This document shows, piece after piece, positions 52,087 through 61,776 of a stretch of DNA of 64,000 nt (positions are counted from its first letter, which is position 1; each line of letters begins with the position of its first letter). Location: contig NZ_JAPDPC010000004.1 in the NCBI RefSeq assembly GCF_026283945.1, forward strand, positions 1 through 64,000, written 5' to 3'. The position numbers and the translations under genes were made by a program. The stretch is from Dyella humicola. GTDB taxonomy: Bacteria; Pseudomonadota; Gammaproteobacteria; Xanthomonadales; Rhodanobacteraceae. The notes under the pieces were generated by a model. The model saw only the letters and a list, made by a program, of their open reading frames with translations, ran no database searches and was not told the origin of the DNA.

Positions 52087-53409
52087 TCAAAACCCATCCT
52101 CGTCCACATCCACGCGCGGTACCGGCGTGATAAGCAGCTTGTCGATGCGGGCGCCGTCCAGGTCCACCACTTCCACGCGGAAGCCGCGCCACTCGAACAC
52201 TTCGCCGGTTTGCGGGATATGTCCGAGCGCGGCCATCACCATGCCAGCTGCGGTGCGGTACTCGTGCTCTTCTTCGCCAGGCAGCGAATCCACGTGCAGC
52301 AGCTCGCGCAGATCGTCGGTTGACAGAGAGCCATCGACCAGCCAGCTGCCGTCCTCGCGTTGGACGATGAGTTGGGTTTCCTCTGGGCCGCTGCTGCCGA
52401 GCTGGGTCGCACCCACGATGGCCGCGAGCAGATCGTTGAGCGTGACCAGGCCAACGATGTCGCCGTATTCGTCCACCACCAGGGCCAACTGCGTTTCCGC
52501 GTCGCGGAACTCTTCCAGCAGGTCGAGTGCCCGCGCTGTCGCGGGCACGTAAAGCGGCTTGGACAGCTGGCCAAACAGGTCAGGCTTGCCTTCGGCAAAG
52601 CCGCGCAGGAGTCGCTTCACCTCGACCACACCCAGGATGTCGCTCTCGTCACCGCGATAGACCGGATAACGGGAGTAGGGCGTGCTGCGCAGGATCTCGG
52701 CGTTTTCCTCGTAACTGGCGGCCTGGTTCAGCCAGACGATGCGCGTGCGCGGCGTCATCACGCTGTCCACGCTGCGGTCGCCCAGGCGGAGCACGCGATT
52801 GACCATGTTGTGTTCGTCGCGATCGAGCACGCCGTGCTCGGCGCTTTCGGCCACCAGCAGACGGATTTCTTCTTCGGAGGCCACGTCGCTGCCACGCCTG
52901 CGCACGTTCATCAGTCGCAGTAGCGCCCCGCTGGAGAAATTGAGCAGCCATACGAACGGCGTGGCCACGCGCGACAGCACCAGCATCGGCATGGCCACGT
53001 AGCCGGAGATCACCTCGGGTGAGGACAGCGCCAGCCGCTTGGGCACCAGCTCGCCGATGACGATCTGGATGTAGGAGATCATGGTGAATCCGAGCACGAA
53101 CCCGATCACCCTGGCGTAGGGCTCCATCCAGGCCGCCCGGCCGCCATGGATCATATTGGCGATATGGTCACCCAGCACATCGCCGGCGATGGAGCCGGTG
53201 ATCAGGATCACCAGGGTCATGCCCACCTGCACGGTTGACAGGAAACGCTCGGGCGCCTCCGCATGCCGCAGGGCCAGCCGGGCGCGCCGGCTGGTTCGCG
53301 CCATGTGCTTGAGGCGGGTCTTGCGCGAGGCGACGAGGGCCATTTCGGAGAGCGCAAAGAAGCCGTTGAACAGCGAAAGGACGAGGACGAGCGCGATTTC
53401 GGTCAGCAT
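52087..53409 (-). CDS. CNNM/CorC-type transporter or hemolysin-family protein with CBS domains
   Basis: A 440-residue protein. The N-terminal CNNM membrane domain (about 1-190) has FNGFFALSEMALVASRKTRL and QIVIGELVPKRLALSS. A tandem CBS pair follows (VDSVMTPRTRIVWLN; FRDAETQLALVVDEYGDIVG), then a CorC/HlyC C-terminal domain (AALGHIPQTGEVFEWRGFRV). The family is linked to Mg/Co transport or resistance; old names such as hemolysin C refer to an unproven activity. The C-terminus ends acidic (RVDVDEDGF). It is divergent from the DUF47-pit operon. Confidence 0.92.
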   Translation of the reverse strand: MLTEIALVLVLSLFNGFFALSEMALVASRKTRLKHMARTSRRARLALRHAEAPERFLSTVQVGMTLVILITGSIAGDVLGDHIANMIHGGRAAWMEPYARVIGFVLGFTMISYIQIVIGELVPKRLALSSPEVISGYVAMPMLVLSRVATPFVWLLNFSSGALLRLMNVRRRGSDVASEEEIRLLVAESAEHGVLDRDEHNMVNRVLRLGDRSVDSVMTPRTRIVWLNQAASYEENAEILRSTPYSRYPVYRGDESDILGVVEVKRLLRGFAEGKPDLFGQLSKPLYVPATARALDLLEEFRDAETQLALVVDEYGDIVGLVTLNDLLAAIVGATQLGSSGPEETQLIVQREDGSWLVDGSLSTDDLRELLHVDSLPGEEEHEYRTAAGMVMAALGHIPQTGEVFEWRGFRVEVVDLDGARIDKLLITPVPRVDVDEDGF

Positions 53410-53614
53410 GACGGCAGACGGTCGCGGAAAAGGTCGCGGATGGGCATGAGACGCAGTGTAAGGCCTCGACGGGTCTTCTTCGCCGCCAGTGAAGGGCTCC
53501 GGGTGTCTGGCACAGGCCCAAGAGGCGCTGCCTGGCAGGCGTGATGCGGTGCACTAGGGGCGTCCTGTAACATACCCGTCATTTACGCCGTCCCCGCACC
53601 CAGGCAATAACCGC

Positions 53615-54244
53615 ATGTTTTCATTGCAAACGATTTTCGGCAAAGGCGATAAGTTCTATGGCCTGCTCGAGCAGAGTGCCGACGCAGCGCGCGAAAGCGC
53701 CAAGGCCTTGCACGAACTGGTCACGCGCAAAGACCATGCGCCCGTGATGGCCGCCTTCGCTTCGGCTCGCCAGCGCGAGAAGGCGCTCGCCGGGCAGATC
53801 AGCGAAGAGCTGGTGAACACGTTTGTCACCGCGCTCGACCGCGAGGACATCGAGGCGCTGAATTCGGCGCTTTACAAGATCCCCAAGACCATCGAGAAGT
53901 TCGCCGAGCGCTATGAGATCGTTGCCGCGCGCCTGGTGGATGTCGATTTCGCCGCGCGTGCGCACGTGCTTCAGCGCGCCACCGAGGTCGTCTCGGAGAT
54001 GATTGGCGAGCTTCGCCGCGGCTTGCGCATCGACCCGGTCAAGAAGCTGCAAGACCGCCTGCAGACGCTGGAATCGGAAGGCGACCGCATGCTGCTCTCG
54101 CCGTACCGGACGCTTTACATGGAAGGCAACGACGCCATGCGCGCGATGCTGGCCAAGGATCTGTTCGAGCTGCTCGAGAAGGCGATCGACAAGTGCCGCG
54201 ACGTCGGCAACACCGTCTACTCGATTGTGCTGAAGAACTCCTGA
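53615..54244 (+). CDS. DUF47 / PhoU-like phosphate transport regulator
   Basis: A 209-residue all-helical protein: MFSLQTIFGKGDKFYGLLEQ, ALHELVTRKDHAPVMAAFAS, FVTALDREDIEALNSALYKI, ILFELLEKAIDKCRDVGNTVY-like C-terminus. This is DUF47 (PhoU-like, TIGR00153 type), nearly always beside a Pit transporter and thought to control it. It lies 87 bp upstream of pit. The ATG at 53615 gives the family N-terminus. It is likely the first gene of a two-gene operon. Confidence 0.93.
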   Translation: MFSLQTIFGKGDKFYGLLEQSADAARESAKALHELVTRKDHAPVMAAFASARQREKALAGQISEELVNTFVTALDREDIEALNSALYKIPKTIEKFAERYEIVAARLVDVDFAARAHVLQRATEVVSEMIGELRRGLRIDPVKKLQDRLQTLESEGDRMLLSPYRTLYMEGNDAMRAMLAKDLFELLEKAIDKCRDVGNTVYSIVLKNS

Positions 54245-54331
54245 GGCCCGCCCGATGACCTCGCCCTACCTGAGCTGCCCGGTCACCTATCGGGCCTGCG
54301 TCCTCGCGCGTGCCTTGCGCGGGGTGTGCGC

Positions 54332-55453
54332 ATGAGTATCGGCCTTGCTCTTGCCGTCGTACTCATCGCGCTGGCTTTCACCTATATCAACGGTTTTCAC
54401 GATACGGCCAACTCGATTGCCACGGTGGTGGCGACCAAGGTGCTGACGCCGGGACAGGCGGTGCTGATGGCGGCGGTCACCAATCTCATCGGTGCACTGT
54501 GGGGCACCGCGGTGGCCAAGACCATCGCCGCCGGCCTGATCGACACGCATGTCATTGCGGCAGGACCTCAGTTGCTGATCTGCGCCTTGTTGGCGGCGAC
54601 GGTGTGGAACCTCATCACTTGGTGGATGGGGTTGCCGTCCAGTTCCAGCCATGCTCTGGTCGGTGCGCTGGTGGGGGCGGCGATTGCCTCGTCCGGCAAC
54701 AACTTCGCATCGGTGATCTGGGCGCAGGGTGGCGCGCACTGGTGGGAAGGCAAGGGCGTGTTGCCGAAGGTGATCATGCCGATGGTGGTGTCGCCCTTGA
54801 TGGGCTTTGTCATCGGCTTCCTGCTGATGGGTTCGCTTTATGCGCTGCTGAGCTGGCTCTCCAGCCGGACAGGCTTTCTGCGAAAGTTTGGCCGCACCCC
54901 GTTCGTCAACAGTTTCTTCGGCAAGGCGCAGATTTTCTCGGCCAGCGCGATGGGCCTGGCGCACGGCATGAACGATGCGCAGAAGAGCATGGGCATCATC
55001 GCCCTGGCCCTGGCTGGCGCGACGGCCGCCGGACAATTCGACGGGCTGCCGGCATGGCTGCATTTCCTGCGCATCCAGGGTTCGTCGGATGGCGGCTTCA
55101 ACGTGCCGGCCTGGGTGGCCGTGGTATGTGCCTTGACCATGGCAGCGGGTACCGCAGGCGGCGGCTGGCGCATCATCAAGACGCTGGGTCACAAGATGGT
55201 GAAGCTGCACCCCATCAACGGCTTTGCCGCGGAAGGTAGCTCAGCGGCGGTGATCCTTACCGCCTCGGCCTTCGGCATTCCGGTGTCGACGACGCATAAC
55301 GTGTCCGCCTCGATCATGGGCGTGGGCGCCGCCAAGCGCTGGAATGCCATTCGCTGGTCGGTGGTGGAACGCATGGTATGGGCGTGGATTCTCACGCTGC
55401 CGGTCACCGCGTTGCTTGCTTACGGCATGGTGCGTCTCGCTGCGCTGCTCTGA
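54332..55453 (+). CDS. pit: Low-affinity inorganic phosphate transporter Pit
   Basis: A 373-residue inner-membrane transporter with about ten helices. The two inverted PHO4 signatures are FTYINGFHDTANSIATVVAT (N-terminal) and AMGLAHGMNDAQKSMGIIAL (middle), with GIPVSTTHNVSASIMGVGAA near the C-terminus. It moves metal-phosphate with protons. GTG 54326 is possible, but ATG 54332 is the normal start. The 87-bp gap after DUF47 and shared direction indicate co-transcription. Confidence 0.95.
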   Translation: MSIGLALAVVLIALAFTYINGFHDTANSIATVVATKVLTPGQAVLMAAVTNLIGALWGTAVAKTIAAGLIDTHVIAAGPQLLICALLAATVWNLITWWMGLPSSSSHALVGALVGAAIASSGNNFASVIWAQGGAHWWEGKGVLPKVIMPMVVSPLMGFVIGFLLMGSLYALLSWLSSRTGFLRKFGRTPFVNSFFGKAQIFSASAMGLAHGMNDAQKSMGIIALALAGATAAGQFDGLPAWLHFLRIQGSSDGGFNVPAWVAVVCALTMAAGTAGGGWRIIKTLGHKMVKLHPINGFAAEGSSAAVILTASAFGIPVSTTHNVSASIMGVGAAKRWNAIRWSVVERMVWAWILTLPVTALLAYGMVRLAALL

Positions 55454-55479
55454 GCGGCCGATCAATCAGGCCCGTTCAA

Positions 55480-55884
55480 TCAGAGATCGTCGCCACCCGT
55501 GGCGACGATCCGTTCCAGTTGGTCGCCCAGGTCGCCCAGCTCCTCGATCAAGCGCTTTAGTTCAGCCGCGTCCAATAGCTCGTAGGGCCGGTTCTCGCAC
55601 AAGTGCAGGTAGGGCGAGCCGTCCAGGTCGGCCAGGGCGAGAAAGCCCTTGCGCTGCTCCCAGTTGAAACGCAGGCAGCGTCGCGGGTCAGTGCCCGCGA
55701 GCGGGCCAATCGGGGTGGAGATACGCAGATAGCGGCGACCGGACTCGTCTTCCAGTTCGGCGAGATAGATGCCCTGGTGGCGGTCGTGCGGCAAAGTGAG
55801 ATCGAAGCTGATCAGATATGGGTCGTTGTGGCGCAACTGATGCATGCTGCCGATGTGGGAGCGCACGGCTTCGAAATGGCGCAT
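55480..55884 (-). CDS. Conserved-looking hypothetical protein
   Basis: A 134-residue acidic cytosolic protein, MRHFEAVRSHIGSMHQLRH to GDDL. It has a beta-rich middle (RRYLRISTPIGPLAGTDPRR; YLHLCENRPYELLDAAEL) and a C-terminal helix (LKRLIEELGDLGDQLERI). The mix and size resemble type III-chaperone or YbjN-like folds, but I recognise no signature, so no function is given. ATG 55884 has AAGGA upstream; the longer open frame to 56199 overlaps the alkyltransferase-like gene. It is divergent from that gene, 87 bp apart. Confidence 0.72.
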   Translation of the reverse strand: MRHFEAVRSHIGSMHQLRHNDPYLISFDLTLPHDRHQGIYLAELEDESGRRYLRISTPIGPLAGTDPRRCLRFNWEQRKGFLALADLDGSPYLHLCENRPYELLDAAELKRLIEELGDLGDQLERIVATGGDDL

Positions 55885-55971
55885 GGCGCGATGTCCTTGG
55901 CAGGCAGTTTTACCACCGCTACTGTGCCACGACCTAGCGTAAAGAGCCTGTTCAATCTTTCCGATCACGCC

Positions 55972-56310
55972 ATGAACGAAGCACATGCACGCATCTATGC
56001 CGCCATCGCGGCCATTCCGCGCGGTCGCGTTGCCAGCTACGGCGCGATTGCCGCTCGTGCCGGCTTGCCGGGCAGGGCGCGACTCGTAGGCAAGCTGCTT
56101 GGAGAAACCCCTGCAGGCATGACCCTGCCCTGGTATCGGGTATTGCGCTCCAGCGGTCAGGTTGCTCTGCCGACAGGCAGTCGCGGCTTTCGCGAACAAT
56201 GCCGGCTGTTGCGCGCCGAAGGTGTCGTCGTGAAAAACGGGCGCGTGCCACTGGCCAGCTTCGGCATGGACGCGGACCTGGACCGGGCTTTATGGGGCAT
56301 CCCGGACTGA
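55972..56310 (+). CDS. Alkyltransferase-like protein (MGMT family, no active-site Cys)
   Basis: A 112-residue protein with the MGMT/Ogt DNA-binding fold: IYAAIAAIPRGRVASYGAIA, LVGKLLGETP and GFREQCRLLRAEGV. The catalytic PCHRV of O6-alkylguanine transferases reads PWYRV here, with Trp54 in place of Cys. It therefore cannot transfer alkyl groups and matches ATL proteins, which flip damaged bases and hand them to nucleotide excision repair. ATG 55972 is the start; the upstream open frame overlaps the neighbour. Confidence 0.92.
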   Translation: MNEAHARIYAAIAAIPRGRVASYGAIAARAGLPGRARLVGKLLGETPAGMTLPWYRVLRSSGQVALPTGSRGFREQCRLLRAEGVVVKNGRVPLASFGMDADLDRALWGIPD

Positions 56311-56374
56311 TGCTGGTTTGAAGCCAGGCCGGCGCATCGACAGCGTCGGTTTTTTCCATCGGAACAAAAAAAAG

Positions 56375-56396
56375 CGGAGTCCCTTGCGGGACTCCG
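56375..56396 (-). terminator. Intrinsic terminator of the second TonB receptor
   Basis: Read leftward: CGGAGTCCC, GCAA loop, GGGACTCCG, then C and eight T (the A-run at 56366-56373). The sequence CCTTGCGGGACTCC recurs at 56409-56422, giving a second, imperfect hairpin just before it. It lies 55 bp after the receptor stop. Confidence 0.93.
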
Positions 56397-56450
56397 AAAA
56401 AGGGTGCCCCTTGCGGGACTCCATCGGGGTGGTGCGCTCAAAGCAGAGGT

Positions 56451-59351
56451 TTAGAACCTCTGGTTGTATTGCAGGTAGAAATAACGATCGAGGTCGAGGG
56501 TCGGGTCGATCAGGCCCGAACTGCTGTTGTTGACCGAGTAGGTGGTCGGCGGGTGCTTGTCGAAGATGTTGCGAATGCCGAACGCGATGTTGGCCTTCCA
56601 CGGCAGCTCGTAACGGGCCTGGGCGTCGTTGTAGATGATCGCGCCCTTGCGGTTCGCGCCCACGCCATACGGCCAACTGTGGCCGTTGTAGTTGGGTTCG
56701 TTGCACTCGGTGTCGTCCCAGCACAGGTCGCGGAAGGCACCGTAGTAACGCAGGCCCCAGGTGGCGCCCCAGTTACCCTTCGTGTAGTCGAGACCCAGGT
56801 TCGCACGCACGCGCGGGTAGCCATAGGTGCCGGCGTAGTCCTGCGGCGGTGCACCTGCCGTGCTGATGGTGGTGTAGTTCGACAGATAGTTGCTGTCGAG
56901 GGTCACCACGAACTTACCGAACGAGAACTCCGGCAGACGGTAATGCACACCGAAGGTGTAGCCGGAGGTATCCAGCGAACCCAGGTTGGCGTTGCCGCGG
57001 TTCAAGCCAACCACCTGACCATTGGCATCACGGCTGAACTGATTGCAATAGTTCTGCACCGAGAACACATAGCACTGCTGCAGCACATAGTCAGCGCTGA
57101 TCGCCGTGATCACGTTGGTGATGTTGATGTGGTAGTAGTCGAGCGTGAAGTCCAGGCCTTGCACATAGCTCGGGCTGTAGACGAAGCCCGCCGTGCGGCT
57201 GATGCTGTGCTCAGGCTGCAGGTAGGCATTGCCAGCACCCGCATTGAACGGCGTAACGCCCTGGGTATCCGGGGCCGAAACTGGCTTGCCATTGGTGTCG
57301 GTCTGATGGAAGTTAGCCGGCAAGCCGGCCGCTGCACACGCCTTGGCCACCGTCGGATTACTGGTGGAGCCGATGGTCGGGTTGGTGTCGCAGGGATCGG
57401 AATAGGGATCGAACGTCTGCGAACCGCCGCCAAATGTGTCGGCGAGCGTGGGTGCGCGGAAACCCTTGGCGAAGGTGCCACGCACCATCAGGTCGTCGAA
57501 CGGCATCCACTGGAAGCTGTACTTGTTATTGGTGGTACCGCCGAAGCTGCTGTAGTGCGAGTAACGGCTGGCCACGTCGAAGGACAGCGATTTCGCGCCC
57601 GGCAGGTCCTTCAAGACCGGGATGTTGAGCTCGGCATAGACTTCGTTGGTGTTGTAACGGCCCACGGTGGCACCGGCCGCGAGGTCGGTGGTGAAGCCGG
57701 CACTGGCCAGTTCATCGGGGTAGTCGTAACCGCTGACGCCACGATGCTCGACGCCTGCCGCGAAGCTGACCGTGCCCGCTTCGCCCGGCATCTCGAACAG
57801 GCCGCCGGTGATGTTGGCGGTGTAGTCCTTGATCAGGCTCTGCAGGTTGGACTGCTCCAGGGCGTTGATGTAGTTCAGCGCTTGCGGCGTGGAGGCGGTG
57901 GGGCCGCCGAGGATGTTGAACGGCACGCACTGCGACAGCGCGATCGGAGCGGCCTGCGTGCCGCACTGGACGACGCCTGCGCCATTGAGGAACGACGGAC
58001 CCAGCGCGCTCTGCAGGTGCAGCAGGTTGATATTGCCGGTGCCGATCGTGTTGACGTCGTACTTGTTGTAGCCGAACCCGGCATCCCAGTTCCAGGTGTA
58101 CTTGCCAACCTGGAACGCACCTTCGAAGCCGGCGTCGAAATGGAACGACTTGGCCGATTCGTCGCTGACGCGGGGCATCTCGACGATGCGGCGATAGAAG
58201 AACTCATCCTGGCCCGGCACCGGGTTGTAGAAGCTCTGGCCGCTGAGGTAGACCGGGAAGGTCGGCTGGCTGGCGCTGTTCAACGGATAGCCGGCCGTCT
58301 GCGTCGACGAATCGCGCTCCGAGTACATGCCCGTCGCCTTGAACGTCACGTAATCGTTGAAGGTGTAGCTGCCCGAGGTGAAGATCGACTTCAGCTCGGT
58401 CGGCAGCTGGGCCATCATCTGCTGCGACGGATTGTAGTAATCGTCCGGGAAGTTGGCCGGCGAATGGTAGTTGCTGAGCTGGGTCGAGTCTGCGCCCTCG
58501 CCCTGGCCGTTCCAGCTGCCGGTGTGGTCGAGATAATGCGAGCCTGTCACCGTGGCGGTAGACGGATCGGCAGGCTTGAAGCGGCCCCAGGGAGACGTGG
58601 AGCTCAAACCGTCTTCAATATGGTTCGGGCCATAGGTGTAGTCGGTGATGTCGCGCGACTTCGCCCAGACCGGGTCGGTCTTGTTGTAGGTCGCGGCGAA
58701 CACGATGGACGACTTCGCGCCGGTGCTGCCCACCGTGAACGAATAAGCCTGCTGGCGGCCATCGTTACCTTCGTTCTGGCCGATCTGACCGCTGACTGCG
58801 GCACCTTCGAAGTGATCCTTCAGGATGATGTTGATCACGCCGGCGATGGCATCGGAACCATAGATGGCCGATGCGCCGTCCTTGAGGATTTCGATATGGT
58901 CGATCAGCGTTGCCGGGATGGTCGACAAGTCGGTGTAGCCGGCCAGGCTGGTCATCCAGCGCTTGCCGTTGACCAGCACCAGGGTGCGGTTCTCGCCGAG
59001 GTTGTACAGGTTGGCGTACTGGCCACCTTCTTCGGTGTTGGATGTCAGTACGGCGGACTTGCTGAAAGTCGGCTGGCCGGTGATGGTCAGGTTCTGCAGG
59101 ATGTCGCCGACATTGGTCAGGCCGGTCTTCTGGATATCGGCCTGGGTGACGGTGATGATCGGCTGAGCCGTCTCAACGTCGACACTGCGAATGCGCGAGC
59201 CGGTGACCGTCACGGTTTCCAGCTTCTTGGCGGATTCAGGATTACTGCCTGCCGCGTCCTGGGCGAAAACCGAGCCGGTTGCCACAAGGGCACCCATGGC
59301 CAGGCCCAGACGAACGGCAATGGCAAGCTTGCTATTACCCAATTCTTTCAC
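56451..59351 (-). CDS. TonB-dependent receptor
   Basis: A 966-residue outer-membrane receptor. The signal peptide ends near SVFAQ. A TonB-box-like segment and the plug domain follow (LETVTVTGSRIRSVDVETAQ; NRTLVLVNGKRWMTSLAGYT; IEILKDGASAIYGSDAIAGV). The barrel has many Tyr/Asn/Gly-rich strands and ends YFYLQYNQRF with the C-terminal Phe needed for insertion. Cysteine pairs in the loops (DPCDTNPTIGSTS; QQCYVFSVQNYCNQF) may form disulphides. It resembles xanthomonad receptors for sugars or peptides, but the substrate is not evident. It is monocistronic and divergent from recQ. Confidence 0.94.
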   Translation of the reverse strand: MKELGNSKLAIAVRLGLAMGALVATGSVFAQDAAGSNPESAKKLETVTVTGSRIRSVDVETAQPIITVTQADIQKTGLTNVGDILQNLTITGQPTFSKSAVLTSNTEEGGQYANLYNLGENRTLVLVNGKRWMTSLAGYTDLSTIPATLIDHIEILKDGASAIYGSDAIAGVINIILKDHFEGAAVSGQIGQNEGNDGRQQAYSFTVGSTGAKSSIVFAATYNKTDPVWAKSRDITDYTYGPNHIEDGLSSTSPWGRFKPADPSTATVTGSHYLDHTGSWNGQGEGADSTQLSNYHSPANFPDDYYNPSQQMMAQLPTELKSIFTSGSYTFNDYVTFKATGMYSERDSSTQTAGYPLNSASQPTFPVYLSGQSFYNPVPGQDEFFYRRIVEMPRVSDESAKSFHFDAGFEGAFQVGKYTWNWDAGFGYNKYDVNTIGTGNINLLHLQSALGPSFLNGAGVVQCGTQAAPIALSQCVPFNILGGPTASTPQALNYINALEQSNLQSLIKDYTANITGGLFEMPGEAGTVSFAAGVEHRGVSGYDYPDELASAGFTTDLAAGATVGRYNTNEVYAELNIPVLKDLPGAKSLSFDVASRYSHYSSFGGTTNNKYSFQWMPFDDLMVRGTFAKGFRAPTLADTFGGGSQTFDPYSDPCDTNPTIGSTSNPTVAKACAAAGLPANFHQTDTNGKPVSAPDTQGVTPFNAGAGNAYLQPEHSISRTAGFVYSPSYVQGLDFTLDYYHINITNVITAISADYVLQQCYVFSVQNYCNQFSRDANGQVVGLNRGNANLGSLDTSGYTFGVHYRLPEFSFGKFVVTLDSNYLSNYTTISTAGAPPQDYAGTYGYPRVRANLGLDYTKGNWGATWGLRYYGAFRDLCWDDTECNEPNYNGHSWPYGVGANRKGAIIYNDAQARYELPWKANIAFGIRNIFDKHPPTTYSVNNSSSGLIDPTLDLDRYFYLQYNQRF

Positions 59352-59808
59352 GTGTGAACTCCCCTAAACAGCTTGGTTGCAATCAACAATCAGGCCGAGC
59401 GATGGCGGCCTTTTTCGAGGCAAAAGCCTCCCCGCGGGCCTGTTTCCACAGGTCCGTGCTTGAGCCAACAGGACAGGAAATTGCGGTATTCCCCCCGCTT
59501 CCTTGCTTCAAACTTACGGGCGTCAATAACAATTTGTCAACGAACTATTCGCATGTTCGTCACGTGAAAATTCGTTTTTCGTAAATACAGGGACTTGCAA
59601 TTCGTTCTTTCGCAATGACTTGTTTTGTCAATGTGCATTACGATGCATGTCGCGTAAGGTAATGACAGCAACTACGCAAGCTTTCATGGATGCGCAATGC
59701 GAGACTTCATTGCTTCGCGGCGTAGTAAATTGCGTTTTCTTCATCGGTTTTTTTCGCGATCGCCATCTGTACCGGTCGAGTCGGGGGTGCCACTGCTAGC
59801 ATCTCGCG
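59352..59808. promoter_or_regulatory. Long A/T-richer divergent region between the TonB receptor and recQ
   Basis: 457 bp without a convincing gene. Reading leftward for the receptor, TTGACA (complement of 59535-59540) is followed 18 bases later by TAAGTT, a possible promoter. ACGAAC (59540-59545) and GTTCGT (59555-59560), nine bases apart, overlap the -35 and could be an operator. TGCAT...ATGCA near 59634-59647 forms another small dyad. The base composition is clearly lower in G+C than the surrounding genes. No rightward promoter for recQ could be assigned. Confidence 0.45.
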
Positions 59809-61623
59809 ATGCATTCCTCTCCCCTCGATATCCTCCACAGTGTTTTTGGCTACACCGAGTTTCGCGGTCCGCAGCAGGCGATCGTCGAGCAGTTGATCGC
59901 GGGCGGTGATGCGCTGGTGCTGATGCCTACGGGCGGCGGCAAATCGCTGTGCTACCAGATTCCCGCGTTGATCCGGCAGGGCACCGCCATTGTCGTGTCG
60001 CCCCTGATCGCCTTGATGCAGGACCAGGTGGATGCGCTGCGCGAGGCCGGTGTGGCGGCGGCCTACCTCAATTCCAGCCTGGGCGCGGAAGACCAGCGCG
60101 AGGTGGAGCGGAGGCTGCTGGACGGGGAATTGAACCTGCTCTATGTGGCGCCCGAGCGATTGCTGACGCCGCGCTTCCTGAGCCTGCTCGAGCGCAAAGA
60201 CGTGGCGCTGTTCGCTATCGACGAGGCGCATTGCGTATCGCAGTGGGGCCACGATTTCCGCCCGGAATACCGCGAACTGGCGGTGCTGCATCAGCGGTTT
60301 CCGCACGTGCCACGCATCGCGCTCACGGCGACGGCGGATGACCGCACGCGTGAGGAAATCGTCGAACGCCTGGCGCTACAGGACGCAAAGCAATTCGTTT
60401 CCAGTTTCGACCGGCCCAATATTCGCTATCACGTCGGTCTTCGTCACAACGCGCGACGACAGGTGATGGAATTCCTGGAGCGACATCGCGGCGAAACGGG
60501 CATCGTCTACGCGCTCAGTCGGCGCAAGGTGGACGAAACGGCGGCGTGGCTGGCCGAAGCAGGCTTCGACGCGTTGCCCTATCACGCCGGCCTCGACGCC
60601 GCCACGCGCAACGCGCATCAGCGGCGTTTCCTGCGTGAGGATGGGCTGGTGATGGTGGCGACGGTGGCCTTCGGTATGGGCATCGACAAGCCCGACGTGC
60701 GTTTCGTGGCGCACCTGGACCTGCCGCGCAGCATGGAGGGCTATTACCAGGAAACCGGTCGCGCGGGCCGCGACAGCCTGCCCGCCGAGGCGTGGATGAT
60801 CTACGGCTTGTCGGACGTGGTGACGATGAGCCAGATGATTGCCCAGTCCGAATCCGCGGATGAGCGCAAGCGGGTGGAGCGGCAGAAGCTTGAATCGCTG
60901 TTGGCGTATGCCGAGGCGACGCAGTGTCGCCGCGAGTTGTTGCTGGCGGCGTTCGGCGAGGACTATCACGGCCCTTGCGGCCACTGCGACAACTGTATCG
61001 AACCACCCAAGACGTGGGACGCCACGGTGCCTGCGCAGAAGGCTCTGTCGGCGGTCTACCGCAGCGGACAGCGTTTCGGCTCGGGGCATGTCATCAGCAT
61101 CCTGCGCGGCGAGGACAGCACGCGCATGAGCGATCTGGGCCACGACCGCTTGTCCACGTTCGGCATCGGCGCCGATATGGACGACAAGCAATGGCGCTCG
61201 GTATTCCGGCAACTGTTGGCGATGGGCTTGCTGGAGGCCGACGCGGAAGGCTTTGGCACGCTGCGCCTGACCAAAACCAGTCGCGACGTGCTCACCGGCA
61301 ACCAGTCCGTGCGCTTGCGCGAGGACGCGCGGCCGGTGCGTGCATCGCGCAAGCGTCGTGACAGCCAGCTGGTGACAGGAGGCAGTCTCGGCGTAGAAGC
61401 CTATGAGCAGCCACTATGGGACGAGCTGCGCAAGCTGCGCACCCAGCTCGCCAGACAGCATGGCGTGCCGCCGTATGTGATCTTCCATGATGCGACCTTG
61501 CTGGCGATGCTGCGCGCGTTGCCGTCCAACGAAGCTGAGCTGTCGTCGATCAGCGGGGTCGGCGAGGCGAAGCTCAAGCGTTATGGGCAGGATTTCCTGG
61601 CGGTGATCAACGCGCAGGAGTGA
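59809..61623 (+). CDS. recQ: ATP-dependent DNA helicase RecQ
   Basis: A 604-residue 3'-5' DNA helicase. Motifs: [20 protein letters not shown], Walker [48 protein letters not shown], and [18 protein letters not shown]. The zinc-binding cysteines are in CRREL and CGHCDNC, followed by the winged-helix RQC domain and a C-terminal HRDC domain ([20 protein letters not shown]). All core motifs are intact. It ends just before a composite palindromic element. Confidence 0.97.
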   Translation: MHSSPLDILHSVFGYTEFRGPQQAIVEQLIAGGDALVLMPTGGGKSLCYQIPALIRQGTAIVVSPLIALMQDQVDALREAGVAAAYLNSSLGAEDQREVERRLLDGELNLLYVAPERLLTPRFLSLLERKDVALFAIDEAHCVSQWGHDFRPEYRELAVLHQRFPHVPRIALTATADDRTREEIVERLALQDAKQFVSSFDRPNIRYHVGLRHNARRQVMEFLERHRGETGIVYALSRRKVDETAAWLAEAGFDALPYHAGLDAATRNAHQRRFLREDGLVMVATVAFGMGIDKPDVRFVAHLDLPRSMEGYYQETGRAGRDSLPAEAWMIYGLSDVVTMSQMIAQSESADERKRVERQKLESLLAYAEATQCRRELLLAAFGEDYHGPCGHCDNCIEPPKTWDATVPAQKALSAVYRSGQRFGSGHVISILRGEDSTRMSDLGHDRLSTFGIGADMDDKQWRSVFRQLLAMGLLEADAEGFGTLRLTKTSRDVLTGNQSVRLREDARPVRASRKRRDSQLVTGGSLGVEAYEQPLWDELRKLRTQLARQHGVPPYVIFHDATLLAMLRALPSNEAELSSISGVGEAKLKRYGQDFLAVINAQE

Positions 61624-61632
61624 CTGCTGGTC

Positions 61633-61768
61633 TTCCTCTCCCCTGCGGGGAGAGGATCGAGGTGAGGGGTGGGTGCTCGCGATGGGGCTGCAAAGAACCG
61701 GGCTTCGAGCCAGCGTTCCCGCAAGATTGGCCCCTCACCCCAACCCTCTCCCCCAAGGGGAGAGGGAG
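61633..61768. repeat. Composite palindromic element, copy 3
   Basis: CCTCTCCCC/GGGGAGAGG palindromes at 61635-61655 and about 61746-61765 bound an interior with GGGTGCTCGCGATGGGGCTGC at the left and CGCAAGATTGGCCCCTCACC at the right. Same orientation as the 2232-2385 copy. It lies between convergent recQ and the 86-residue orphan. Confidence 0.85.
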
Positions 61769-61776
61769 TTAATAGC

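Noticed and set aside
56366-56430. Repeated CCTTGCGGGACTCC words as a coding repeat
   Set aside because: They form the terminator stem and a second imperfect hairpin after the TonB receptor; a frame through them encodes only repeats of the stem.
56469-59357. A 962-codon open frame on the plus strand opposite the second TonB receptor
   Set aside because: It mirrors the receptor codons almost from end to end; its predicted protein is low-complexity Val/Gly/Arg/His-rich with no domain. In GC-rich DNA with strong codon bias such antisense frames are common.
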